Shown: positions 56,325 to 64,000 of the stretch, one piece after another
Numbering within the stretch: the stretch's first letter is position 1
Layout: every line of letters starts with the position of its first letter
Origin: Cupriavidus yeoncheonensis
Lineage (GTDB): Bacteria; Pseudomonadota; Gammaproteobacteria; Burkholderiales; Burkholderiaceae
Length of the DNA: 64,000 nucleotides
Direction: 5' to 3'
NCBI RefSeq assembly: GCF_905397275.1
Contig: NZ_CAJPUY010000002.1
Span: 412,379 to 476,378 of the forward strand
The notes under the pieces: model-generated
Database searches by the model: none
What the model was told of the DNA's origin: nothing
Seen by the model: the letters and a program-made list of their open reading frames with translations, nothing else
Program-made: the position numbers and the translations under genes

Positions 56325-57239
56325 CTATTGCGTCTGCAGGCGCGGGTTCAGCACGTCGCGCAACTGGTCGGCCACCAGGTTCATGGCCACGATGGTAACG
56401 ACGAGCGCAATGCCCGGGAAAAAGCTGATCCAGTACTTGCCCGACAGCATGTACTGCTGGCCATTGGCGATCAGCGAGCCCAGCGACGGCTCGGTGATGG
56501 GCACGCCCAGCCCCAGGAACGACAGCGTCGCTTCGAGCGTGATGGCCGATGCCACCTGCAGCGCGGCAATCACGATCAGCGGCGGCAGGCAGTTGGGCAG
56601 CAGGTGGCGGAACATGATGCGCCCCGGCGGCAGGCCCAGGCAGGTGGCGGCTTCGATATATTCCTTGCGGCGTTCCACGAGTGCCGCGCTGCGCGTCGTG
56701 CGCGCATAGTAGGCCCACTGGACGGCCACCAGCGCGATCACGATATTGCCGATGCCCGGGCGCAGGAAGGCCAGGAGGATCAGCGCCAGGAGGATCGGCG
56801 GGAACGACAGTTGCAGGTCGGCCACGCGCATGATGAAGGCCTCGGTGCGCCCGCCCAGGAAGCCCGCGAGCAGGCCCAGCGTCGCGCCGAGCAGCAGTGC
56901 GATGACCGTGCTGACCACGCCCACGCCGATACTGATGCGCAGCCCGTACATGACCGCGGACAGGATGTCGCGGCCCTGCTCGTCGGAGCCGAGCAGGAAG
57001 GTCATGCCGTTGCCGGCCTGCTCGCCGGGCGCGAGCCGCGCGTCCAGCACGTCCAGCGTGGCCAGGTCATACGGGTTCTGCGGCGCCAGCCATGGGGCCA
57101 GGATCGCGATCAGGATGATGGTGACCAGCGTGATCAGGCCCGCGACGGCGATCTTGCTGGACAGGAATTCGGCGGCGAAACGGCGCAACGGCGTCTGCTC
57201 GCGCGCGGCCTTCGGTTGGTCTGCGGTGGCGGCAGTCAT
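56325..57239 (-). CDS. Peptide ABC transporter permease (OppC/DppC type)
   Basis: Inner-membrane permease of 304 residues with about six membrane segments. The N-terminal OppC region is present, the first helix being VAGLITLVTIILIAILAPWLAP. It also has LLGSDEQGRDILSAVMYGLRISIGVGVVS and the EAA loop YIEAATCLGLPPGRIMFRHLLPN that contacts the ATPases. It lies 3 bases from the OppB-type permease gene. Confidence 0.93.
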   Translation of the reverse strand: MTAATADQPKAAREQTPLRRFAAEFLSSKIAVAGLITLVTIILIAILAPWLAPQNPYDLATLDVLDARLAPGEQAGNGMTFLLGSDEQGRDILSAVMYGLRISIGVGVVSTVIALLLGATLGLLAGFLGGRTEAFIMRVADLQLSFPPILLALILLAFLRPGIGNIVIALVAVQWAYYARTTRSAALVERRKEYIEAATCLGLPPGRIMFRHLLPNCLPPLIVIAALQVASAITLEATLSFLGLGVPITEPSLGSLIANGQQYMLSGKYWISFFPGIALVVTIVAMNLVADQLRDVLNPRLQTQ

Positions 57240-57242
57240 GGC

Positions 57243-58220
57243 TCAGCCCTTGTTGTCGGCAATGCGCACGCGCGGATCGAGCACGCTGTAGACGATGTCC
57301 ACCGCCAGGTTGATCAGGATGAACAGCGTCACGATCACCATCAGGTACGCGACGATCACGGGCCGGTCGAGCAGCTGGATCGAATCGATGATCAGCTTGC
57401 CCATGCCGGGCCAGGCAAAGATCGATTCGGTCACGATCGCGAACGCGATGATCGAGCCGAACTGCAGCGCAATCACCGTGACGATCGGGATCAGGATGTT
57501 CTTGAGCACGTGCACACCGACGATGCGGGCGTTGGACAGGCCCTTTGCTCGCGCGAACTTCACATAGTCCTGCAGCATGGCCTCCTGCGTGCCCGCGCGC
57601 GTCAGGCGGATCACCATCGCGATATTGAGCAGCGACAGCGTCACCGCCGGCAGGATGAGGTGGCGGATGCCGTCGACGGTCAGGAAACTCAACGGTATGC
57701 CAAGCACGCGCACGGTCTCGCCGCGCCCGTTCGAGGGCAGCCAGCCGAGTTGCACGGCAAACACCATGATCAGCATCAGCCCGACCCAGAACGTGGGCAG
57801 CGAGAAGCCGAGGATCGATACCGTCATGATCGACTTGCCGGCGATGCCGTCAGGACGCAGGCCGGCCCACAGGCCCAGCGGTATGCCCAGCACGATGGCC
57901 AGCAGGATCGCGAACACCGCCAGCTCCAGCGTGGCGGGCATGCGTTCGAAGATCAGCTTGAGCGCGGGCGTGCCGTGGGCAAACGAAGTGCCCAGGTTGC
58001 CATGCAGCGCATTCTGCAGGAAGACGAGATATTGCTCCCAGAGCGGCTTGTCGAGCCCGAGTGCGGCGATGGTGCGCCGGATGTCTTCCTGATCCGCCTG
58101 CGGATTGATCAGGATGTCGACGGGATTGCCGATGGCAAAGACGCCGAGAAAAACGAGCAGCGACATGATGAAGAGCACGACCACGCTCTGCATCAGTCGC
58201 CGGATGATAAAGACCAGCAT
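57243..58220 (-). CDS. Peptide ABC transporter permease (OppB/DppB type)
   Basis: Inner-membrane permease, 325 residues, about six membrane segments. It begins MLVFIIRRLMQSVVVLFIMSLLVFL, typical of the family, and has GLDKPLWEQYLVFLQNALHGNLGTS and the EAA loop YVKFARAKGLSNARIVGVHVLKN. The product ends near VYSVLDPRVRIADNKG. It follows the binding-protein gene by 110 bases, a gap containing a stable hairpin. Confidence 0.93.
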   Translation of the reverse strand: MLVFIIRRLMQSVVVLFIMSLLVFLGVFAIGNPVDILINPQADQEDIRRTIAALGLDKPLWEQYLVFLQNALHGNLGTSFAHGTPALKLIFERMPATLELAVFAILLAIVLGIPLGLWAGLRPDGIAGKSIMTVSILGFSLPTFWVGLMLIMVFAVQLGWLPSNGRGETVRVLGIPLSFLTVDGIRHLILPAVTLSLLNIAMVIRLTRAGTQEAMLQDYVKFARAKGLSNARIVGVHVLKNILIPIVTVIALQFGSIIAFAIVTESIFAWPGMGKLIIDSIQLLDRPVIVAYLMVIVTLFILINLAVDIVYSVLDPRVRIADNKG

Positions 58221-58249
58221 GTCAGACCACTATCCTTTCGCACACCGTT

Positions 58250-58280
58250 GCGGGTCGCGCCCGTGCCTGGCGCGGCCCGC
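58250..58280 (-). promoter_or_regulatory. Intercistronic hairpin between the peptide-binding protein and permease genes
   Basis: Arms 58250-58261 and 58269-58280 form 11 of 12 pairs around a 7-base loop. It lies about 50 bases after the binding-protein stop. No T-run is present. In peptide transporter operons such structures often protect the upstream message and set a binding protein excess; that role is inference here. Confidence 0.5.
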
Positions 58281-58330
58281 ATGATGCACGTTGCCGCGAT
58301 GACTACCCGCAGGCGACCGGACGGCGCCGC

Positions 58331-59917
58331 TTATTGCGGCTTGAAGTTGTGCGCGTAGGTACGTTCGTCGGTACGCGGTACATAGACGATACCCTTCTGC
58401 GTGGCCCAGGTGGTCACCTGCTGGTGGATCGGGATGATACCGCCGTCGCGGATCGCGATGGCAGTGGCCTCCTGCAGGAGCCTGGAACGCTCGCCGTCAT
58501 CCACGGTAGCCAGCGCCTTCTCCAGGACGACGTCCATCTTCGGGTTGCAATACTCGCCCCAGTTGGTCGTGCCGAAGCCCTTCTTGCTGTCCTCGCAGGC
58601 GAGCAGCGCGCGCAACGGCGAGCTGACCTCGCCGGTCTGGGCGCCCCAGCCGAGCAGCCCGAACGACCATTCATGCTTGATGCCCTTGGACGAATACGTG
58701 GCCATCGGCATGCCCTCAACCTTCGTCGCGATACCGACGCGCGTGAGGTTCTGCGCGATGGTCTGGGCGATCTTCTCGTCGTTGACGTAGCGATTGTTGG
58801 GCGTGTGCAGCGTCACGCCGAAGCCATTCGGGTAGCCGGCTTCCGCGAGCAGCTTCCTGGCGCCGTCCGGGTCGTACTTGACCGTCTTGAGGTTGGGGTT
58901 GTAGCCGAACAGTGTGGGCGGCACGAGGTTGTCGGTCGGCTCGGACAAGCCCTCCATCAGCCGGTCCTTGATGCCCTGCCGGTTGATGGCCATGCTGATG
59001 GCGTTGCGCACGCGCGCATCCTTCAGCGGGTTCTTGTCCATCGGCTGGCCTTCCTTCGTGGTGACGTAAGGCGACTTGTCACGCTTGGCATCGAAGTACA
59101 GGTAGATCACGCGGTGCGAGATCTTCGAGAAGAACGACAGCTTGGGGTCGCTGCGCACCTTCGGCAGGTCCGGCGTCGGCACGTTCTCGATCGCCTGCAC
59201 GTCGCCGGACAGCAGCGCGGCCAGGCGCGTGGCGGGGTTGGGAATAAAGCGCAGGGTCACCTTGTCCCAGGCGGGCTTCGGCCCCCAGTAATCGTTGTTG
59301 CGCACCAGTTCGACCCGATCGTCGCGCGCATAGCTGACGAACTTGAACGGGCCGGTGCCGACCATGCCCTTGCCCTGGGCAAAGTCATCCGAGCCGAGCC
59401 CCTGGGTCGCCTTCTTCTGCACGATGAAGATCGACGTCAGGTCGTTCAGCATCAGCGGATACGGCTGGTTGGTGGTCAGCTGGATGGTGTACTTGTCGAT
59501 GATCTTCTTGTTGATGATCGCCTTGGTGTAGACGTCGAACTTGCCGGGACTGTTCTGGATCGTGGCCGGGCGATCGAGCGACCAGGCAACGTCCTCCGTG
59601 GTCAGCTCGGAGCCGTCGTGGAACTTCACGCCCTTGCGGATCTTGAACTCCCAGGTCAGGTTGTTGACCATCTTCCACGACTCCGCCAGGCCGGGAATGA
59701 TGCGGCTGTCGGGATCCATCTTGATCAGCGAATCGAACATGTGCTCGGACACGTTGATGTTCGAGAACAGATTGTAGAAGTGCGGATCCATCGAGGTCGG
59801 CGGCGAACTCATGGCCAGCTTGAGGTCGGCGGCCTGTGCTGCGCCGGCCAGCGCAAGGCTCATGGCCCCGGCTACCGCGACAGCACCAAATGCCTTCTTG
59901 AATGTGCGAAGGGACAT
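58331..59917 (-). CDS. Peptide ABC transporter substrate-binding protein (DppA/OppA family)
   Basis: Family 5 extracellular solute-binding protein, 528 residues. The signal peptide is AFGAVAVAGAMSLALAGAAQA with likely cleavage before ADLKLAMS. The family signature region is LAESWKMVNNLTWEFKIRKGVKFHDGSELTTEDVAWSL. GPFKFVSYARDDRVELVRNNDYWG and the lobe II segment VRNAISMAINRQ are also typical. It is the first gene of the operon and is divergent from an M20 amidohydrolase. The start at 59917 is set by the signal peptide; upstream frame extension into the intergenic region has no support. Confidence 0.93.
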   Translation of the reverse strand: MSLRTFKKAFGAVAVAGAMSLALAGAAQAADLKLAMSSPPTSMDPHFYNLFSNINVSEHMFDSLIKMDPDSRIIPGLAESWKMVNNLTWEFKIRKGVKFHDGSELTTEDVAWSLDRPATIQNSPGKFDVYTKAIINKKIIDKYTIQLTTNQPYPLMLNDLTSIFIVQKKATQGLGSDDFAQGKGMVGTGPFKFVSYARDDRVELVRNNDYWGPKPAWDKVTLRFIPNPATRLAALLSGDVQAIENVPTPDLPKVRSDPKLSFFSKISHRVIYLYFDAKRDKSPYVTTKEGQPMDKNPLKDARVRNAISMAINRQGIKDRLMEGLSEPTDNLVPPTLFGYNPNLKTVKYDPDGARKLLAEAGYPNGFGVTLHTPNNRYVNDEKIAQTIAQNLTRVGIATKVEGMPMATYSSKGIKHEWSFGLLGWGAQTGEVSSPLRALLACEDSKKGFGTTNWGEYCNPKMDVVLEKALATVDDGERSRLLQEATAIAIRDGGIIPIHQQVTTWATQKGIVYVPRTDERTYAHNFKPQ

Positions 59918-60239
59918 CGCGCAATTCTCCCAGGAACAGATGAAGCAGACGTTAGGATCGGCAATGCGCGTGCGCAGCGAGCCCAGGGGGTGCTGCATTT
60001 TGGTGCCGTCAGGCATCAGTAGGCCACGACATTGCCGGCCGGGCACTTCAAGCATGAACTGTTCCAGCAGCCAAGGAAACAGGGCATTGGGGGAAACCCA
60101 CCCACAACTACTGCACTGCGCCATTGCGTTGATGTGCGCGCGTATCGAGCGCGACGCGAAGCCGCCCGTTTTGGCGCTTTCCGGGCGGGCATCGTATGAT
60201 CGGGGGTATCCAACCGCCAGCCGCACCGGCTCCTGCACC
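59918..60239. other. Divergent intergenic region (peptide transporter / M20 hydrolase)
   Basis: 322 bases between divergent genes, presumably with both promoters. No convincing -35/-10 pair or palindromic operator was found on either strand. Open frames across it are extensions of the flanking genes. Confidence 0.4.
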
Positions 60240-61433
60240 ATGAAGCTCATTCCCGAAATCCTGCAGGCGCAAGCCGAAATCCGTACGATCCGACGCGATA
60301 TCCATGCGCATCCCGAGCTGTGCTTCCAGGAGCAGCGCACGGCCGACGTGGTGGCGCGCACGCTGGAATCCTGGGGCATCGAAGTCCACCGGGGGCTGGG
60401 GACAACCGGCCTGGTCGGCGTGATCCGCCAGGGCAATGGCCAGCGCAGCATCGGCCTGCGCGCCGACATGGACGCGCTGCCGCTGCAGGAGGCCAACACC
60501 TTCGGCCACCGCTCGCAGCATGACGGCCGGATGCATGCCTGCGGCCACGACGGCCACACGGCCATGCTGCTCGGCGCGGCGCGCTATCTGGCCGAGCACC
60601 GCAACTTCGACGGCACCGTCAACCTGATCTTCCAGCCGGCCGAGGAAGGCGGAGGCGGCGCGCGCGAGATGATCAAGGACGGCCTGTTCGAGCGGTTTCC
60701 GTGCGATGCCGTCTTCGGCATGCACAACTGGCCGGGCATGCCGGTCGGCGCATTCGGCACGCGCGCCGGTCCGCTGATGGCGTCGAGCAACGAATTCCGC
60801 ATCGTCGTGCGCGGCAAGGGCGCACACGCGGCCATGCCGAACAACGGCAATGATCCGGTGTTCACCGGGGCGCAGATCGTCTCGGCGCTGCAGGGGATCA
60901 TCACGCGCAACAAGCGGCCCATCGACGCGGCCGTCATCTCCGTCACACAGTTCCATGCCGGCGACGCGACCAACATCGTGCCGGACCAGGCCTGGATCGG
61001 CGGCACCGTGCGCACCTTTACGCTGCCGGTACTCGACCTGATCGAGCGGCGCATGGAGGAAGTCGCGCGCGCGGTGGCGGCGGCCTTCGATTGCACCATC
61101 GAGTACGAATTCCACCGCAACTACCCCCCGACGATCAACAGCGCGGCGGAGGCGGACTTTGCCGCCGGTATAGCGGCGGATCTGGTGGGCGCGGAGATGG
61201 TCGACGCCGATGTCGAACCGACCATGGGCGCGGAAGATTTCTCCTTCATGCTGCAGGAGAAGCCGGGCTGCTACCTGTTCATCGGCAACGGCGACGGCGC
61301 GCACCGCGAGTCGGGGCACGGCATGGGGCCATGCATGCTGCACAACCCGAGCTATGACTTCAACGATGAACTGCTGCCCGTCGGGTCGACGTTCTTTGTC
61401 AGGCTGGTGGAAAAGTGGCTGGCCCCGGCCTGA
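60240..61433 (+). CDS. M20 family amidohydrolase (hippurate hydrolase type)
   Basis: Di-metal amidohydrolase of peptidase family M20D, cleaving N-acyl amino acids. The 397-residue protein has DIHAHPELCFQE near residue 20, RADMDALP (74-81), HACGHDGHTAML with metal-binding Cys101 and His103, AEEGGGGAREMI with the catalytic and metal Glu pair near 135, the lid-domain GKGAHAAMPN and MGAEDFSFMLQEKPGCY near the C terminus. It lacks a signal peptide, so it is cytoplasmic. It stands divergent from a peptide importer, which suggests the importer supplies its acyl-amino acid or dipeptide-like substrate. Length and motifs match HipO/AbgB-like enzymes. Confidence 0.93.
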   Translation: MKLIPEILQAQAEIRTIRRDIHAHPELCFQEQRTADVVARTLESWGIEVHRGLGTTGLVGVIRQGNGQRSIGLRADMDALPLQEANTFGHRSQHDGRMHACGHDGHTAMLLGAARYLAEHRNFDGTVNLIFQPAEEGGGGAREMIKDGLFERFPCDAVFGMHNWPGMPVGAFGTRAGPLMASSNEFRIVVRGKGAHAAMPNNGNDPVFTGAQIVSALQGIITRNKRPIDAAVISVTQFHAGDATNIVPDQAWIGGTVRTFTLPVLDLIERRMEEVARAVAAAFDCTIEYEFHRNYPPTINSAAEADFAAGIAADLVGAEMVDADVEPTMGAEDFSFMLQEKPGCYLFIGNGDGAHRESGHGMGPCMLHNPSYDFNDELLPVGSTFFVRLVEKWLAPA

Positions 61434-61448
61434 GCGAGCACAACGGCC

Positions 61449-62477
61449 ATGGGGCGCATCGCACTGGATCGAACTCACGCAAATGGCTTTGCCCGCGTGG
61501 CACTCGGTAACATCGGGCGCCGCTATCCGTACAAGCTGGACCACATGTTGACAGGGCCGGACGATCCGCTCGATCCAGCCGTCCTGCACCCGGTTTTCTG
61601 CGGCAGCTATGACTGGCACTCCAGCGTGCACATGCACTGGCTGCTGGTCCGCCTGCTGTCCCTCTGGCCCGACCTCGACGACGCATCGCGGATCAGGGCC
61701 ACGCTTGACGGGCAGTTCCGTCCTGAGGCCATCGAAGCGGAGCTGGCGTACTTCCTTCAGCCGGGCTCGCGCACATTTGAGCGGCCGTACGGCTGGGCGT
61801 GGCTGCTGCGGCTGCAGGCCGAACTCCAGTCCGCCGGCGCGAACGATGCACAGGCCGCGCAATGGGCCGACGTTTGCGCGCCGCTCGCACGGCACCTGGC
61901 GCAGCAGCTCGTGGACTATCTCGATGTAGCGGATTTCCCGATCCGTACCGGCACGCACTCCAACAGCGCGTTTGCGCTGATCATGTCGCTGTCCTACGCG
62001 CGCACGGACCAGCATCACGCGCTGCGCCGGGCCATTGTCCGGCGCGCGCATCGCTGGTTTGGCCACGACCAGCGCTATCCCGCCCGCTACGAACCTGGCG
62101 GCGATGAATTCCTCTCGGGTGGCCTGACGGAGGCCGTGCTGATGCACGCCGTCGTGGACGGATGCGCCTTTGCGGAATGGTGGGAGCTGTTCGCCCCACC
62201 GCGCACCGAACTGGCGAACTGGCTGACGCCCGTAGCGGTCGCTGACCGCAGCGCCCCCAAGATGACGCACCTCGACGGTCTCAACCTGTCACGTGCGTGG
62301 TGCTGGCGCATGCTGGAGCCAGCGTTGCCCGAGGACTTGCGGCCGCTGGCGATACGCGCCTGGTCGGACCATATCGAAGCCTCGCTGCCGCAGGCCGTGG
62401 ATGGCGGCTATGTCGCGACGCACTGGCTCGCGTCGTTCGCGGTGCTGGCGCTCAGCGAGCCGGTCGGCGGCCCATGA
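61449..62477 (+). CDS. DUF2891 family protein
   Basis: A 342-residue protein of the DUF2891 family, function unknown. Family-like segments are HPVFCGSYDWHSSVHMHWLLVRLL near residue 47, RPYGWAWLLRLQAEL, GTHSNSAFALIMSLSYAR and GGDEFLSGGLTEAVLMHAV. The conserved Trp, His and aromatic residues recall all-alpha barrel proteins that handle carbohydrates, but no catalytic site is proven. No signal peptide was seen. It starts 16 bases after the M20 gene and so is likely in the same transcript, and converges with the DUF3047 gene, 4 bases apart. Confidence 0.8.
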   Translation: MGRIALDRTHANGFARVALGNIGRRYPYKLDHMLTGPDDPLDPAVLHPVFCGSYDWHSSVHMHWLLVRLLSLWPDLDDASRIRATLDGQFRPEAIEAELAYFLQPGSRTFERPYGWAWLLRLQAELQSAGANDAQAAQWADVCAPLARHLAQQLVDYLDVADFPIRTGTHSNSAFALIMSLSYARTDQHHALRRAIVRRAHRWFGHDQRYPARYEPGGDEFLSGGLTEAVLMHAVVDGCAFAEWWELFAPPRTELANWLTPVAVADRSAPKMTHLDGLNLSRAWCWRMLEPALPEDLRPLAIRAWSDHIEASLPQAVDGGYVATHWLASFAVLALSEPVGGP

Positions 62478-62481
62478 CCAC

Positions 62482-63399
62482 CTAATCCAGCGCGATATCG
62501 CCGTACCAGGACTCGGCCTTGCTGCGCGTGTTGTCGGTATCGGTCATGATGCCGACGGCAATGACCCGGCCGGGGTCCGTGCCAAAGGCCTTGCGGTAGT
62601 CGGCGCGCAGGTCGCGCTCGTGACAACGCCATTCATTGGCATGCTTCGTACCGCTATCCACGACGATCATGCGCACACGATCGGTATGGGGATTGGGCAG
62701 GACCGAGCCCTCAGGGCGCTTGCCGCCCCAGATGTACATCAGCGTTGCGTACGGCATTTCGCGGCCCGTTGTCAGGCGCGCCATTTCGTACATGAGCTGA
62801 TCCTTCAGTGACAGGCTGCCCTTGTCGCCATCGAACGCGACAAACAGGCGCAGCGGAGAATCTTCGCGCTGGCCTTGCCCGTTGTCCGCGTTGCGGATGA
62901 TGCCGTTGGTTTTCCAGGTCCAGCGCAACATGCCGGCATCACGATCACGCAGGGGCACGTAGAGGCCGGAAGCGGAGCTGTCGGCCTGGGCGTGGACGAC
63001 GACGCGTTGATCCACTTCGGCCAGGGTATAGCGGGTCGGGGTCTTGTTGCGGTTGATCGTCCATGGCTGCCAGCCGACTGGCAGCCGGTGCTGCAGGGAC
63101 GCGGAGGAAAAACGTGGAGGGTTCGCCAGGAGCGGCGGCGGCGCGGCTTCGCCATCATCGCCGGCTTCCGCCTCGATGGCTTGCTCGTTGGCTGCAGTCA
63201 TTGCATCGGCGACCGGCGCATCGGCCGTGCCGTTCTCGTTCGAGGCGACGCGCGCCGCGAAGACCTTGCAGTCGATGGACGACGCAGCCGCCATCGATGC
63301 GGAGTCCGCAGGCGGACTGACTTGTGTCGAGGCGCATCCCGCCAACGTCAGCGCGACCGCCACGCCAGTCAATACAAGCCGATACGTCCTGGCCGCCAT
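62482..63399 (-). CDS. DUF3047 family lipoprotein
   Basis: A 305-residue protein with a lipoprotein signal peptide (lipobox LAGC, Cys22, in GVAVALTLAGCAS). An acidic, Ala-rich linker of about 60 residues follows, then the DUF3047 domain (about 100-305), with LPVGWQPWTINRNKTPTRYTL, LRWTWKTNGII, RLFVAFDGD, LMYIWGGKRPEG and the C-terminal AVGIMTDTDNTRSKAESWYGDI. Function is unknown; family members are exported. The start at 63399 fits the signal peptide; the open frame further upstream has no support. Confidence 0.85.
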   Translation of the reverse strand: MAARTYRLVLTGVAVALTLAGCASTQVSPPADSASMAAASSIDCKVFAARVASNENGTADAPVADAMTAANEQAIEAEAGDDGEAAPPPLLANPPRFSSASLQHRLPVGWQPWTINRNKTPTRYTLAEVDQRVVVHAQADSSASGLYVPLRDRDAGMLRWTWKTNGIIRNADNGQGQREDSPLRLFVAFDGDKGSLSLKDQLMYEMARLTTGREMPYATLMYIWGGKRPEGSVLPNPHTDRVRMIVVDSGTKHANEWRCHERDLRADYRKAFGTDPGRVIAVGIMTDTDNTRSKAESWYGDIALD

Positions 63400-63633
63400 G
63401 TGACCCCCTGCTTGAAATCCGCCCGCACTGCTGCTTTTGCAGCGGGCGTTGGTATTGCGTACTGCTTGCCGCGTATTGCGCGCGGCAGACTGCTTCATCC
63501 CGGTCGGCCCGGGACTTGGCATGGACGTTATCAGATGCGGTGCATGCCCGGAATACTCCGCTACCCTCGAATCGCAGGCAAACAACAGCCGGCAAGGATC
63601 CGAGGTTCATGGGATCGTGTTTCCGGCGCCCAT

Positions 63634-63675
63634 AAAAGCAAAAACCCCTCGCAGCACATGCTGTCGAGGGGTTTT
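63634..63675 (-). terminator. rRNA operon terminator
   Basis: On the minus strand, AAAACCCCTCG (63675-63665) pairs with CGAGGGGTTTT (63651-63641) around a loop that is itself a palindrome (CAGCACATGCTG on the plus strand). TTTTTGCTTTTAT follows. It lies just past the 5S rRNA. Confidence 0.9.
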
Positions 63676-63687
63676 GCATTGTAAGAG

Positions 63688-63801
63688 CCTGGCGATGACC
63701 TACTTTCACACGGGTAATCCGCACTATCATCGGCGCGGAGTCGTTTCACGGACCTGTTCGGGATGGGAAGGGGTGGTTCCAACTCGCTATGGTCACCAGG
63801 C
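63688..63801 (-). rRNA. rrf: 5S ribosomal RNA
   Basis: Read on the minus strand it begins GCCTGGTGACCATAGCGAG, contains CCCATCCCGAACAG and ends TAGGTCATCGCCAGGC, with the terminal stem closed by GCCTGG / CCAGGC. About 114 bases, as usual for this group. Ends may be off by one or two bases. Confidence 0.95.
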
Positions 63802-63914
63802 ATAAAGGGGTGTGGCGCTGGGGTTGAAGCCAGCGTCACGAATAGGGATGTAGTCTTGGTTGTGCGTATCCGGCACAAGGCGATTCCCTCACCAGGCTAA
63901 AACACACTGGTTAT

Positions 63915-64000
63915 AGGATCAAGCCTTACGGGCAATTAGTACTGGTTAGCTTAACGCATTACTGCGCTTCCACACCCAGCCTATCAACGTCCTGGTCTCG
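63915..64000 (-). rRNA. rrl: 23S ribosomal RNA, 3' end (partial)
   Basis: On the minus strand the visible 86 bases match the 3' end of bacterial 23S rRNA: GACGTTGATAGGCTGGGTGT, GTAATGCGTTAAGCTAACC and a tail ending AAGGCTTGATCCT. The rest of the gene lies beyond the window. The 23S-5S spacer (63802-63914) holds no tRNA. Confidence 0.93.

Noticed and set aside
58334..60022. 562-codon plus-strand frame opposite the peptide-binding protein
   Set aside because: Antisense to a clear solute-binding protein; composition typical of a shadow frame.
63400..63633. Small gene between the DUF3047 gene and the rRNA terminator
   Set aside because: Only extensions of the DUF3047 frame and short shadow frames; a GC inverted repeat is present without a T-run.

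Overview
The window looks like chromosomal DNA from a Gram-negative betaproteobacterium of the Burkholderiaceae, most like Cupriavidus/Ralstonia. The reasons are the very high G+C with dense, often overlapping genes, a ZapD/YacG/type IV pilus assembly block beside the dcw cell-division cluster, a trimeric general porin ending in Phe, a Bug-type (TctC) binding protein, and a Coq7-type ubiquinone enzyme. The species call is inference. No insertion sequence, prophage, integrase or CRISPR array was seen, and every gene reads through without an obvious frameshift.

Layout. 1-7 kb: 3' end of octaprenyl diphosphate synthase (ispB), tRNA-Pro(CGG), pilB-pilC-pilD, coaE, zapD and yacG, all on the plus strand. 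7-15 kb: an OPT-family transporter, a Nudix hydrolase coupled to a DUF815 ATPase, argJ and secA on the minus strand, with a DUF721/DciA-like gene divergent from secA. 15.6-35.3 kb: lpxC, a peroxiredoxin and the complete dcw cluster, transcribed on the minus strand in the order mraZ-rsmH-ftsL-ftsI-murE-murF-mraY-murD-ftsW-murG-murC-ddlB-ftsQ-ftsA-ftsZ. Eight ATGA stop/start overlaps tie these genes together. A sigma70-like promoter whose -10 overlaps four 10-bp-phased MraZ boxes heads the cluster, and a 16-bp GC-rich terminator closes it after ftsZ.

35.5-40 kb: coq7, a 124-bp imperfect tandem duplication, a porin, an orphan Bug-type binding protein, and a MarR regulator overlapping a glycine-rich lipoprotein gene. 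40-49.4 kb: a fatty-acid metabolism block with fadD, a TetR regulator, a two-site palindromic operator, then an acyl-CoA ligase, a single-chain biotin-dependent acyl-CoA carboxylase (biotin carboxylase, biotin carrier and carboxyltransferase in one 1099-residue protein) and a Liv-type periplasmic binding protein. This reads as an uptake, CoA-activation and carboxylation module. 49.4-54 kb: a lipoprotein metallopeptidase, a molybdopterin oxidoreductase and another orphan Liv-type binding protein. 54-62.5 kb: a dipeptide/oligopeptide ABC transporter operon divergent from an M20 amidohydrolase and a DUF2891 gene. The right end holds a DUF3047 lipoprotein and the 3' end of an rRNA operon on the minus strand (23S partial, 5S, terminator).

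Most of the window is core housekeeping. The less ordinary parts are the TetR-controlled single-chain carboxylase cluster, the tandem duplication between coq7 and the porin, the MraZ operator/promoter architecture, and the in-frame (RSLA)n expansion in a signal peptide.
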